A DNA stretch of 37,172 bases, from the IMG/VR virus record IMGVR_UViG_3300030329_005240, positions 1 to 37,172 of that record. The stretch is one strand, 5' to 3'. The stretch is from a virus. A program made the translations under genes and the position numbers. The number at the start of each line of letters is the position of its first letter. The first letter of the stretch is position 1. The notes under the pieces were generated by a model, which saw only the letters and a list, made by a program, of their open reading frames with translations, was not told the origin of the DNA and did not search any database. Below are positions 8,510 to 14,922 of this stretch, piece after piece.

Positions 8510-10075
8510 TCAATACCTTGCTCCAGATAACCAATTATATCGTTTTTTTGGATTTTCCCAAGAATTTCCATTTTTTACCTTTTTCTTTTTTCCAGCTTTT
8601 GAATTTCCTTTTGCATATTGAGTGGAAAGCCAAAAAGCATCAATAGTATCATCATGAGTTCCTTTAGGGAAATCAAGTAATTCTCCTATAAATTCATGCA
8701 TATTCTTTTTTAAATGCACAGCTCCAGCTTTAAACATAGGTTGTAATCCTTCAAATAATCTATCTTTTTTCTTTTGATTACCATATCCTTTGATTCCTTG
8801 TTCAATTCCTGGTAAAAATTTTCCTTCTTTTTTACTTCTTTTATGTATATAATCTCTTAACATCTCTTGATATGAAATTGTTTCAATATTTATTCTTTTG
8901 ATTGGGCTGTATCGTTCAGCGATTTTAAATATCTCATCTGCGCAGTCCATGGGTAATACCCTCTGCCTCCAATATTCGATAACATAATAATCATAATCAG
9001 AAGTAACCCCAATAACCATAATAACACTATAATCATTTTTCGAGCTAAGTGTCGATGCAGGGTCAACCCCAATATAAATATTAATATACTCAGTTCTACC
9101 ATCATCTAATTTTAAATACCATGAATTTGCCTCATTGCTGAATTTTACGCTACCTTTATATAAATTATCTGTTATATCTTCTTCGCTAAATATTTGGTCT
9201 TCAGGAGATTTAGCTTGATTCATATATTCTTGATAAAACTTTGAAGGAGTGCCAGAATCTATATAAAACTGCTTTCTTTCTTCTAATTTCTTTAAAGGCC
9301 ACCTTGAAGGCCATAATGGAGTACCATCATCAAGTATTGCTTTATATGTTGTTATATCCCAAGAATACTCCTCACCATTATTCATTGCTTCTTTATGGTT
9401 TTTTACAAGACCATTTAAAAATGAATCATAATGCACAATAGTTCCATTACACCATAAAAATCCACCTTTATCAAAATCAATAGCTGGATATACTGCTGCT
9501 GTTACCCAGTTCTTAATTTGCAATCTAGCTTCAGGAGTTTTAGTATTTAACTCTGATTCAAAGTCATCTAGTATAATTCCAGTATATCTTGTAGATAATT
9601 GCTTTTTACCTCTAAGTCTTTGCGCTGTACCTTTTGCAATCATCCTACAATTATTCTTCAATACAATCTCGGTTTTAGTCCATTTTTCGCCTTGAAGGTC
9701 ACCGAAATAGTAATGAATTGCAGGATTCTCATATATGTGATTTGAAATCCAATTAAGGTTATCTGTTGCTTGGTCTTGAGCCTCGCCAACCCAAGCGATA
9801 AATTCTGGGCTTTCTTTATTCGCAAATAAGAACCGATGTAAGACAGCCGTTGCTGCTAAGGTTGACTTTGCGTGGTCACGAGGCAATACAAGAGCCAATT
9901 GTTGGTTTTCTTTATCTAAAAGCTTTTTACCTACTGTATTATGAAAATCTGGTGTTGCGGATGCTAAAAAATCTTGCGGTGAAAATAACTTCCCAAATAC
10001 AACAAGGTCTTTATACGCCATTTCAAGAACCTTTTCATTTTGAGATACATTTCCATTAAGATTTAAATTTGCCAT
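8510..10075 (-). CDS. terL: Terminase large subunit
   Basis: 521 residues with both motor domains. The N-terminal ATPase has a Walker A-like LPRDHAKST (residues 64-72) and Walker B GIILDDFESE (D170, D171, catalytic E173). The C-terminal RNase H-fold nuclease has D338 in IGVDPAST, E398 in NIETIS and D475/D476/D479 in THDDTIDA. It cuts concatemers and pumps DNA through the portal. The start overlaps the stop of the basic protein upstream. The C-terminal tail is Lys-rich. All key residues are present, so it should be active. Confidence 0.95.
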   Translation of the reverse strand: MANLNLNGNVSQNEKVLEMAYKDLVVFGKLFSPQDFLASATPDFHNTVGKKLLDKENQQLALVLPRDHAKSTLAATAVLHRFLFANKESPEFIAWVGEAQDQATDNLNWISNHIYENPAIHYYFGDLQGEKWTKTEIVLKNNCRMIAKGTAQRLRGKKQLSTRYTGIILDDFESELNTKTPEARLQIKNWVTAAVYPAIDFDKGGFLWCNGTIVHYDSFLNGLVKNHKEAMNNGEEYSWDITTYKAILDDGTPLWPSRWPLKKLEERKQFYIDSGTPSKFYQEYMNQAKSPEDQIFSEEDITDNLYKGSVKFSNEANSWYLKLDDGRTEYINIYIGVDPASTLSSKNDYSVIMVIGVTSDYDYYVIEYWRQRVLPMDCADEIFKIAERYSPIKRINIETISYQEMLRDYIHKRSKKEGKFLPGIEQGIKGYGNQKKKDRLFEGLQPMFKAGAVHLKKNMHEFIGELLDFPKGTHDDTIDAFWLSTQYAKGNSKAGKKKKVKNGNSWENPKKRYNWLSGARY

Positions 10076-10293
10076 TAATAAGTTTTTTTACTTCTATTTC
10101 TTGCATCCAAGATTTTTAATACTTTTTTTGCTATTTTAAGTTGTTCTCTTTTTTTAACTTCAGCACCATAACCACCTGGCCCTAATTTAGGTCGTGCCTT
10201 TAATTTTGTTTTATCTTTTGATGATGCTGGACTATCACCATCTCCTTTAGGTCTACCAACTTTTGACCCGTATGTTCCTTTTCCTTGTGGCAT
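10075..10293 (-). CDS. Small basic protein between terminase genes (72 aa)
   Basis: Starts GKGTYGSKVGRP, then a disordered Ser/Lys/Asp stretch and a basic helix at residues 45-70 (KKREQLKIAKKVLKILDA). Small proteins with this Gly-Thr-Tyr-Gly-Ser start are frequent next to terminase in environmental phages. The charge suggests DNA binding or packaging aid, but no function is established. GGAG upstream (10297-10302) supports the start, and the stop overlaps the terL ATG. Confidence 0.7.
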   Translation of the reverse strand: MPQGKGTYGSKVGRPKGDGDSPASSKDKTKLKARPKLGPGGYGAEVKKREQLKIAKKVLKILDARNRSKKTY

Positions 10294-10305
10294 AATAGCT
10301 CCTTT

Positions 10306-10890
10306 TTAATATTGTTTAGATGTTCTTCCTATATTGGGAGATTCTCCTTGAAACTGACCATATACTCTCCCTTGTCTATCTTCTTCTGAAATACCTTGTA
10401 CTAATCCCATCATAGATATAAGTGAGCCAAGTAATGCTCCTACTTCTCCTCCACTTGGGGGGTCATAATTTAGATTAAATCTTCCTTGATGCCAACCTCC
10501 GCTAGGCCCAGAATAGTTTGGGTCTAATTCTTCTCTTAATCTTCCTAGATATTTTTTCATTTCAGGATTCTTAGTTCCTGATATCTCTTTAGTTAAACCT
10601 TCCCAATTACGCCATTGGTCAGAAAGCCATTTAGCATCTTCAGGTTTTAATGTTTGTTGACCTTTTAATTCACCAGAAGTTAAATTTCTAATAGCTTTAG
10701 CATTTCTTGCTTTAATTTTTGTTATTATACCTCCACCTCCACCAACAGTTCCCATAACAAGATTTATTAAATCTTTTTGCAAATTATTATCAATAAGAGA
10801 ATCTATCTCATCATGAGCTTTAGGTTCTTCTTCGATTTTCATGCCATATGGCAATCCACCTTCTCTAATTAATTCATCAATAAATGCCAT
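10306..10890 (-). CDS. Hypothetical protein, AH-x-x-ID motif (194 aa)
   Basis: The N-terminal 45 residues contain KAHDEIDSLIDNNLQKDLINLV, similar to KGAHQDIDKLIERADED in the next upstream protein. A Gly-rich stretch (TVGGGGGI) and a weakly hydrophobic segment near residues 148-165 (GALLGSLISMMGLVQGI) follow. The C-terminus is polar. It is probably a virion or packaging accessory protein made late, and the shared motif may be a docking peptide. No known family is recognised. Confidence 0.65.
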   Translation of the reverse strand: MAFIDELIREGGLPYGMKIEEEPKAHDEIDSLIDNNLQKDLINLVMGTVGGGGGIITKIKARNAKAIRNLTSGELKGQQTLKPEDAKWLSDQWRNWEGLTKEISGTKNPEMKKYLGRLREELDPNYSGPSGGWHQGRFNLNYDPPSGGEVGALLGSLISMMGLVQGISEEDRQGRVYGQFQGESPNIGRTSKQY

Positions 10891-10899
10891 ATTATTCCT

Positions 10900-11256
10900 T
10901 TATTCGTTTCTTAATCTTGCTAATAAACTTGCTGCATAATCTTGAGATATAGGCTCTCCGATATTTCCTAAAGCATCTCTTCGTATCATATCTTCTAATG
11001 GTACTATTGGACTCCTATAATATCTATCAACCATACCTTGAAGTAAAGTTACAGTACTATCATTTGGATTTAAATGCCTATAAACAGCCCCAGTATTTCT
11101 ACCATCATCAACTGGGAATAATTTAGCAAGCAAAGCATCTTCATCCGCTCTTTCAATAAGCTTATCAATATCTTGATGAGCACCTTTATATTCAGAAAAA
11201 GATACTCCTGATATTAAATCACTTATCCATTGAGGCCATCCTCGTCTATCTTCCAT
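10900..11256 (-). CDS. Hypothetical protein, AH-x-x-ID motif (118 aa)
   Basis: Residues 20-45 carry the helix YKGAHQDIDKLIERADEDA that is also found, diverged, in the downstream protein. The rest is helical and acidic/basic mixed, without TM segments. Its ATG lies inside the last codons of the 23-aa micropeptide (8-base overlap in another frame), so translation is probably coupled. Its place between lysis and packaging genes gives no clear role. Confidence 0.65.
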   Translation of the reverse strand: MEDRRGWPQWISDLISGVSFSEYKGAHQDIDKLIERADEDALLAKLFPVDDGRNTGAVYRHLNPNDSTVTLLQGMVDRYYRSPIVPLEDMIRRDALGNIGEPISQDYAASLLARLRNE

Positions 11257-11317
11257 AGCAACAACTCTTTGTTTCTACCCAATAATCATTGGGAATTTCT
11301 ATATATCCATAAATCAT
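11246..11317 (-). CDS. Micropeptide in the lysis cluster (23 aa)
   Basis: Sequence begins MIYGYIEIPNDYWV and ends SCCYGR. Its ATG overlaps the endolysin stop as ATGA, with GGAGAAGA a few bases upstream, and its own stop lies 8 bases inside the next gene. These two junctions look designed for reinitiation, so the peptide may be a coupling device rather than a working protein. The Cys pair and many Tyr are unusual. A non-coding spacer is the alternative. Confidence 0.4.
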   Translation of the reverse strand: MIYGYIEIPNDYWVETKSCCYGR

Positions 11318-11712
11318 TTCTTCTCCTTTATCTCGAAATGTGGGAAATCATCAAATTGATTATCATCTACTTCAAAGTTCATATTCCAATCTCCTCCCCA
11401 CCGAAGAGTATAACCCATCCTACGAGCCACCCCAAGGACGAACCCAGCAAAAAGGTGGAAACGCTCTCTATCTTTCCAGTCAATAGGGTAAGGCACAACA
11501 TCAACAGCGAGAGAAGGGCTAGCATTATGCCTACCTTTTGGGTAAGCAACTTTAGTCTTTCCTTCCTTGAGAAGTTTGTTTTGCCTTTCTTCACTTCGAT
11601 GTCCTTCCAAGACTGAGCAGTCTACATACTTTATAACTTCATTAAATATTTCTTGTAATCTTTTATCGCAAGTTTTAAGTCTTTGTTTTGACCTTGAGCC
11701 AAATCTAGCCAT
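11314..11712 (-). CDS. Endolysin, M15-family L-Ala-D-Glu / D-Ala peptidase
   Basis: 132 residues, the size of T5-type (M15C) endolysins. Visible motifs are EGHRSEERQ (residues 36-44), the zinc-binding pair H62 and D71 in GRHNASPSLAVD, GGDWN (106-110) and PHFE with zinc ligand H125. The enzyme cuts peptide bridges in murein. There is no signal peptide, so it needs a holin to reach the wall. Bases 11401-11520 have 61 G+C of 120 (51%), against 28-40% in neighbouring stretches I counted. This fits a second coding frame in the same DNA. Confidence 0.85.
   Translation of the reverse strand: MARFGSRSKQRLKTCDKRLQEIFNEVIKYVDCSVLEGHRSEERQNKLLKEGKTKVAYPKGRHNASPSLAVDVVPYPIDWKDRERFHLFAGFVLGVARRMGYTLRWGGDWNMNFEVDDNQFDDFPHFEIKEKK
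11379..11594 (-). CDS. Candidate holin nested inside the endolysin gene (71 aa)
   Basis: A complete frame lies inside the endolysin gene in another reading frame. It starts with GTG at 11594, preceded by GGAAGG (11603-11608) at 8-bp spacing. The N-terminus is strongly basic (eight Lys/Arg in residues 2-20), followed by TM1 at about 21-39 (VGIMLALLSLLMLCLTLLTG), a short KIES turn, TM2 at about 45-65 and an acidic end (GGEEIGI). This matches a two-TM class II holin in size and layout. Nothing else in the late block looks like a holin. The GC-rich, unusual codon choice of the overlap (many CTC, GTC, GGG, TCG) supports dual coding. A chance hydrophobic frame is the alternative. Confidence 0.55.
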   Translation of the reverse strand: MKKGKTNFSRKERLKLLTQKVGIMLALLSLLMLCLTLLTGKIESVSTFLLGSSLGWLVGWVILFGGEEIGI

Positions 11713-11714
11713 GT

Positions 11715-11960
11715 TTACGCCTTTCCTGCATTAAAATCTTCGCCGTAAATATACACAATATTATCTTTATTATCAAATTCCGATTTACATTTAGGGCATT
11801 GCCACCCAATAATATCATGGTCAGGAGTATTTACATCAAATAAACCAACTCTTTTAGAATAATGTTCATTATGATATAAATCTTTATCACATATAGGACA
11901 AGGGTCTTTAATCTTCGTCTTTTTCCTTGTGAGCGATGAGTTTATTTTCGCTTTTTCCAC
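11715..11960 (-). CDS. Zinc-ribbon protein (81 aa, GTG start)
   Basis: Two CxxC knuckles, PCPICDKD and WQCPKCKSEF, frame a 30-residue insert, giving a typical four-Cys zinc ribbon. The GTG at 11960 has GGAGG at 11967-11971 with 6-bp spacing, located inside the terminase small subunit gene, so the first 17 codons overlap that gene in another frame. It may be a small nucleic-acid-binding accessory of packaging. Function unknown. Confidence 0.65.
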   Translation of the reverse strand: MEKAKINSSLTRKKTKIKDPCPICDKDLYHNEHYSKRVGLFDVNTPDHDIIGWQCPKCKSEFDNKDNIVYIYGEDFNAGKA

Positions 11961-12675
11961 CTAATGCCTCCATTTGTTCGGGTGTAAAACCTTGAAATAC
12001 TGTTAATTGTTCTTGTTTTCTCTCTGTATCAAATAATCCAGACATTTTAGCAAGAGCTTCTAGAGAACGTAGTTTATCAGTATCTCTATCTGATAGTTCT
12101 GCAATGTCTTTATACTTCCCAACAATCCATTCAGGTGAAATGCCCTCATCAGCAAGTATTTTCTTGATTTCTTCTTTAACCATTGTTCTCACTTCCTCTT
12201 TATTTAATAAAACATTCGTTTTCTTTTTGATATAATCTTCATCTTTTGCCTTTGGATACGCTTTTTTATACGCTTTAACCGTATCCTCGCCTGCTGCAAC
12301 GTATCTAGCGAAAAGAAATTCACGATTATTTAGCTTTCTTTCCTTTGAGCGTTCATATACGGCATTATAATTCCCTGAAAATGTAAATATGTTCTCCGCA
12401 ACTCCATGTTCTCCCAATATTTGATGTGTCTTCTGCTCAACAATATAAGAACCACATACAGTCAAAACAACATTTCTTGGTTTTTTATAGCCAGGGTGCT
12501 TAATGCCACTACGTTTAATGATTTGAAGCACATGCATGTCATCAGTATATACCCAATCCCCCGTATTTCCGTCTCTCCAATTGCCAATAATCTTCATATC
12601 AGGGTTGAAAGCACGAAATTCAATGTCATCCTCATATAAATAATTCTCAACGCCTTTTATGACTTTAATATCCAT
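11908..12675 (-). CDS. terS: Terminase small subunit-like protein (255 aa)
   Basis: Residues 115-160 hold the helix-turn-helix region (NNREFLFARYVAAGEDTVKAY) found in terminase small subunits, then an oligomerisation-type helical segment (ISPEWIVGKYKDIAE, KLRSLEALAKMSGLF, residues 180-215) common in this family. It would recognise phage DNA and load the large subunit. The first ~105 residues form an extra domain with aromatic beta-like pieces (GNWRDGNTGDWVYTDDMHVL) that I do not recognise. Coupled to the small basic gene upstream by a TAATG overlap. Confidence 0.8.
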   Translation of the reverse strand: MDIKVIKGVENYLYEDDIEFRAFNPDMKIIGNWRDGNTGDWVYTDDMHVLQIIKRSGIKHPGYKKPRNVVLTVCGSYIVEQKTHQILGEHGVAENIFTFSGNYNAVYERSKERKLNNREFLFARYVAAGEDTVKAYKKAYPKAKDEDYIKKKTNVLLNKEEVRTMVKEEIKKILADEGISPEWIVGKYKDIAELSDRDTDKLRSLEALAKMSGLFDTERKQEQLTVFQGFTPEQMEALGGKSENKLIAHKEKDED

Positions 12676-12836
12676 TATTTTTTTACTTTTTTAACCTTAC
12701 TACGTTTTCTTCCATCTAATATTGGTGTAAATACTCCAAGTGCCTCAGTTTTGATAATATTTTTTTTTAACTCTTTTGTAACCACCATCTTTGGTTTTTT
12801 TTCTATCTTTTTTAATTTTTTATTCTTTTTATCCAA
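12675..12836 (-). CDS. Lys-rich small protein, TTG start (53 aa)
   Basis: Frame from TTG at 12836, preceded by AAGGAAAGGAAA, ending in a TAA that overlaps the terS ATG. About one third of residues are Lys (for example KKNKKLKKIEKK and SKVKKVKK at the two ends) with a short hydrophobic middle (ALGVFTPIL). It resembles small basic DNA-binding proteins that precede terS in some phages. The rare start and A-rich composition make it less certain, but the clean stop-start coupling supports it. Confidence 0.5.
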   Translation of the reverse strand: MDKKNKKLKKIEKKPKMVVTKELKKNIIKTEALGVFTPILDGRKRSKVKKVKK

Positions 12837-12940
12837 TTTAATTTCCTTTCCTTTATAAAAATATTGAACTAGATAATATAAAAAATATTTTTCAAAAATA
12901 AAAACCTTGCATAATTCATTTATTTGATTATATTTATTCT

Positions 12941-12991
12941 ATATAATAGAGAATATAATAGAGATACTATCTCTAGAGAATATCCCTATTA
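12941..12991. repeat. 12-bp repeats with inverted copies (operator/iteron-like)
   Basis: ATATAATAGAGA occurs twice in perfect tandem (12941-12952, 12953-12964). Read as units these are TAATAGAGAATA (12944) and TAATAGAGATAC (12956). They are followed by inverted relatives, TAGAGATA on the minus strand near 12968-12975 and TAATAGGGATAT (12991-12980). Overlapping palindromes result: TAGAGAT-ACT-ATCTCTA (12959-12975) and TCTCTAGAGA (12970-12979). The arrangement suggests a cooperative protein-binding site upstream of the late -10 box. Confidence 0.6.
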
Positions 12992-13057
12992 GAAAGAAAA
13001 ATTAATAATAAAAAGAAAGTTGTTACATAGTTTCAAAAATAGGGTCAGAATGTGTGT

Positions 13058-13081
13058 GGGTGTTTCTTTATGCCGACACCC
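13058..13081. other. GGGTGT/ACACCC hairpin in the control region
   Basis: Six perfect G/C-rich base pairs (13058-13063 with 13076-13081) close a 12-base loop. It is followed by a C-run and lies in an otherwise AT-rich gap. It could be part of a packaging site or a small RNA. No U-run follows on either strand, so it is not an obvious terminator. Confidence 0.35.
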
Positions 13082-13190
13082 CCCATCAAAGTTCTTGGTT
13101 ACCCCTTCGATTAGGTTGAAAATTGGTTTTAAATTGAAATTATTTATAAAAAATAAAGATTTTACTAGTTTTAATAAGGAAGGAACACAA

Positions 13191-13217
13191 ACAAAAACGC
13201 CCTAACAAGTAGGGCGC
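13191..13217 (-). terminator. Rho-independent terminator of the small minus-strand operon
   Basis: Stem CGCCCTA (13198-13204) / TAGGGCG (13210-13216), 5-base loop, then a U-run from 13197-13193 in the minus-strand transcript. It lies 34 bp after the stop of the 58-aa gene, so it ends the 13250-13982 operon and insulates the late control region. Confidence 0.85.
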
Positions 13218-13249
13218 TATTGTAAACAATCGGCAATATTTAATATTAA

Positions 13250-13426
13250 CTAATTATTACACGCTTCTATAAATCTACGTTTATCAAAGTTATTATTATC
13301 ACATACAAATATATAGCTTAAATCATTTATTAAACTTGCTTTGTTTATAGATGTTTTATTATCTATTGTATTTGTATTATCTTTAATTGCTTGTGCTATA
13401 ACTCTATAATGTTTACGACTTAGCAT
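13250..13426 (-). CDS. Small conserved-type phage protein (58 aa)
   Basis: Starts MLSRKHYRVIAQAIKDN and ends KRRFIEACNN. This bracket (LSRKHY...IA at the N-terminus, F-x-R-x-x-F-I-x-A-C at the C-terminus) recurs in small early proteins of many phages, with unknown function. A near-perfect AAGGAGG lies 5 bp before the ATG. It is the last gene of the minus-strand early operon and is directly followed by the terminator. Confidence 0.75.
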   Translation of the reverse strand: MLSRKHYRVIAQAIKDNTNTIDNKTSINKASLINDLSYIFVCDNNNFDKRRFIEACNN

Positions 13427-13437
13427 TTGAACCTCCT

Positions 13438-13794
13438 TTAATATGTTAAGTTAATATATTTATTTACTTTATTATTTAATGTATTTATCTTTTCAAAACA
13501 TCTTTTTACATCTTGTTCTAGCGCTTTTAATTTTTCATCTTGTGCGTTTTTAGAGTTTATATCTCTTGCTTGTTGTATATTATCAAACGAGTGATATTTA
13601 TCTAATAATTTCAAATCCTCTAAATACGTTACACCTTGCGCCGTGTTGTCAATTGGATATACATCACATTTATCATCTAAAAATTTTGCTAATGGATTCA
13701 ACCAAGTAATTTTGACTTTTCCGTTCCCTATACTATTTCTACGCGCAATTTCAACATTTTTATTATCTACTATAACTTTAAATGTTGTACTCAT
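13438..13794 (-). CDS. Hypothetical early protein (118 aa)
   Basis: N-terminal 40 residues are beta-like (FKVIVDNKNVEIARR, KVKITWLNP), the middle is mixed, and residues ~80-118 form a helix suited to a coiled coil (EKLKALEQDVKRCFEKINTLNNKVNKY). No TM or catalytic motif. It lies 2 bp after the upstream gene and is expressed from the divergent promoter region, so it is probably early. It could be an inhibitor or regulator, but that is speculation. Confidence 0.65.
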   Translation of the reverse strand: MSTTFKVIVDNKNVEIARRNSIGNGKVKITWLNPLAKFLDDKCDVYPIDNTAQGVTYLEDLKLLDKYHSFDNIQQARDINSKNAQDEKLKALEQDVKRCFEKINTLNNKVNKYINLTY

Positions 13795-13796
13795 TT

Positions 13797-13982
13797 TTAA
13801 GCCCTCCCTATGCTATTTTTAAGACTTATATTGATAATATATGTATTATCACGTTCTATAATGTTAACGTCATAATCATTTGTATTAATTCTATTTAAAT
13901 AACTTTCTATTATCATATTATTAACTAAACCATATCTAGATTTATTAATAAGTATTTGTTTTGTATCAGCTTTTAGTACCAT
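13797..13982 (-). CDS. Hypothetical early protein (61 aa)
   Basis: First gene of the minus-strand early operon, with GGGG five bases before ATG at 13982. The chain is beta-rich (YDVNIIERDNTYIINISL) after a short helical start. No family recognised. A gene directly behind a divergent promoter with its own terminated operon is typical of regulators or host-takeover proteins. Confidence 0.6.
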   Translation of the reverse strand: MVLKADTKQILINKSRYGLVNNMIIESYLNRINTNDYDVNIIERDNTYIINISLKNSIGRA

Positions 13983-14020
13983 AACAACCCCTTTTTTATT
14001 TTGTTTTGTGTCTTGGCTAT

Positions 14021-14049
14021 ATATTATTACTATTATTTATTATATACAA
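14021..14049 (-). promoter_or_regulatory. Candidate promoter of the minus-strand early operon
   Basis: TTGTAT (14044-14049) and TAATAT (14021-14026) are 17 bp apart on the minus strand, about 40 bp upstream of the 61-aa gene. A second copy of TTGTAT-17-TATATT occurs at 36118-36146, which adds some weight. The AT-richness lowers certainty. Confidence 0.4.
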
Positions 14050-14063
14050 GTATTATTTTTATA

Positions 14064-14093
14064 TTGCATTATATATATTTATATGCTTATTAT
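14064..14093 (+). promoter_or_regulatory. Candidate plus-strand early promoter
   Basis: TTGCAT (14064-14069), 18-bp spacer, TATTAT (14088-14093), placing a start site near 14100, just before a small hairpin and 60 bp before the 139-aa gene. It is divergent to the minus-strand candidate. Confidence 0.35.
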
Positions 14094-14097
14094 TTAG

Positions 14098-14118
14098 TGC
14101 GCTTCGGCGTGGCTTTTT
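14098..14118 (+). other. UUCG-tetraloop hairpin followed by five U in the leader of the early unit
   Basis: CGC-TTCG-GCG with two extra G-U pairs (14098-14111), then CTTTTT (14113-14118). The C(UUCG)G loop is very stable. It looks like a small attenuator or a 5' protecting cap for the transcript starting nearby. Confidence 0.4.
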
Positions 14119-14160
14119 GAAATAATTGTTAAAATAAAAGTAAATGAAAGGTATTTTGCT

Positions 14161-14580
14161 ATGAAAAAGACAACAAACAATACTACTGAAAACATAACAA
14201 AAAGAGTTGATTTACAAAACTTGTTAGGTATTGAGAAAAAGCAAGTTGTAAAAGAAAATAAACAACTTAGTGAAAAAGCTCAATTGATGAAAGATGTAAA
14301 CAACGAAATTCATAAACTACTTGTTACTAAATACAAGGAATATTACAAAGAAATAACAACCGATGTTGTAGTTAAACAAAAAGACGGCAATTACAACATA
14401 AAATCAGTAAGCGGTTACTACTTATTATTTCCTAAAAAAGTAACATTAAATACTAAAGAAGGTAAAAAAGCAAATTATGATGGTTTTAGTATTTGCAAAC
14501 CAACTTTATATGTTAAAGGTGGTAGTAGTTACGAATGTTTAGATTTTACTGAAATTGGTAAAACAACATACCATAACTAA
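14161..14580 (+). CDS. First early gene, unknown function (139 aa)
   Basis: Lys/Asn/Thr-rich N-terminus (first 40 residues probably disordered), helix around residues 40-70 (KAQLMKDVNNEIHKLLVTKY), then a beta-rich C-terminal half (DGNYNIKSVSGYYLLFP, ANYDGFSICKPTLYVKGG). No known motif. It is the only gene between the divergent promoter region and a strong terminator, so it is its own transcription unit. That is the usual setting of a highly expressed immediate-early takeover or anti-defence protein, though nothing in the sequence shows which. Confidence 0.7.
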   Translation: MKKTTNNTTENITKRVDLQNLLGIEKKQVVKENKQLSEKAQLMKDVNNEIHKLLVTKYKEYYKEITTDVVVKQKDGNYNIKSVSGYYLLFPKKVTLNTKEGKKANYDGFSICKPTLYVKGGSSYECLDFTEIGKTTYHN

Positions 14581-14608
14581 ATAACAATAACACAACATAA
14601 AAACACAA

Positions 14609-14642
14609 AGCCCTTGTCAATTAATTTTGATGAGGGTTTTTT
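14609..14642 (+). terminator. Rho-independent terminator after the first early gene
   Basis: Twelve paired positions (AGCCCTTGTCAA with TTGATGAGGGTT, three G-U pairs) around a TTAATT loop, followed by a U-run. The downstream block must use read-through or a further promoter. Confidence 0.8.
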
Positions 14643-14669
14643 GTTATATGTCAATTTGAGGTACTGAAT

Positions 14670-14921
14670 ATGAAATTAAACATTAATGAAAAAGAATATA
14701 ATGTAAAGAAAAAGGAATTGTTTACTGATTCATATCAATTAACAATAACACCAAAGAAAAGGACTTGCTTTGCGTGTAAAAAAGGATTTGATTCAGTTGG
14801 TACTGAAACACTTGCTTGGTATGATGATGAAGGTTTTTATAGAATAAAGTATTTCTGTAATAAAGATTACAGACTTGCAAGAATGTTATTAATTGAAACG
14901 AAAAGAAAAGCATTTGATTAA
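14670..14921 (+). CDS. Hypothetical early protein (83 aa)
   Basis: Short beta-rich protein with one CxxC (TCFACKKGFDS, residues ~31-41) and a further Cys (YFCNKD, residue ~65), so a small zinc site is possible but incomplete. The C-terminus is basic and helical (ARMLLIETKRKAF). GAGG precedes the ATG. It follows the terminator and precedes the structured region, so it may be expressed by read-through. Confidence 0.6.
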   Translation: MKLNINEKEYNVKKKELFTDSYQLTITPKKRTCFACKKGFDSVGTETLAWYDDEGFYRIKYFCNKDYRLARMLLIETKRKAFD

Positions 14922-14922
14922 T

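Larger units (their letters stand above)
12837..13190. other. Non-coding control region upstream of the late block
   Basis: No convincing gene lies here. From left to right it holds the leader of the late transcript, a perfect -10-like TATAAT on the minus strand (12927-12932), 12-bp repeats with dyads (12941-12991), and a GGGTGT/ACACCC hairpin (13058-13081) in a stretch that is richer in G and C than its surroundings. It is the natural place for the late promoter, an operator, and possibly a packaging or replication signal. No clear -35 box pairs with the TATAAT, so late transcription may need an activator. Confidence 0.5.

Noticed and set aside
12927-12932. Complete sigma70 promoter for the late block
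   Set aside because: TATAAT is perfect but no -35-like hexamer lies 16-18 bp upstream, so only a -10 box is supported.
13020-13205. 61-codon plus-strand frame in the control region
   Set aside because: Starts with TTG without a ribosome site, composition unlike the phage's proteins, and it runs through the terminator of the opposite operon.
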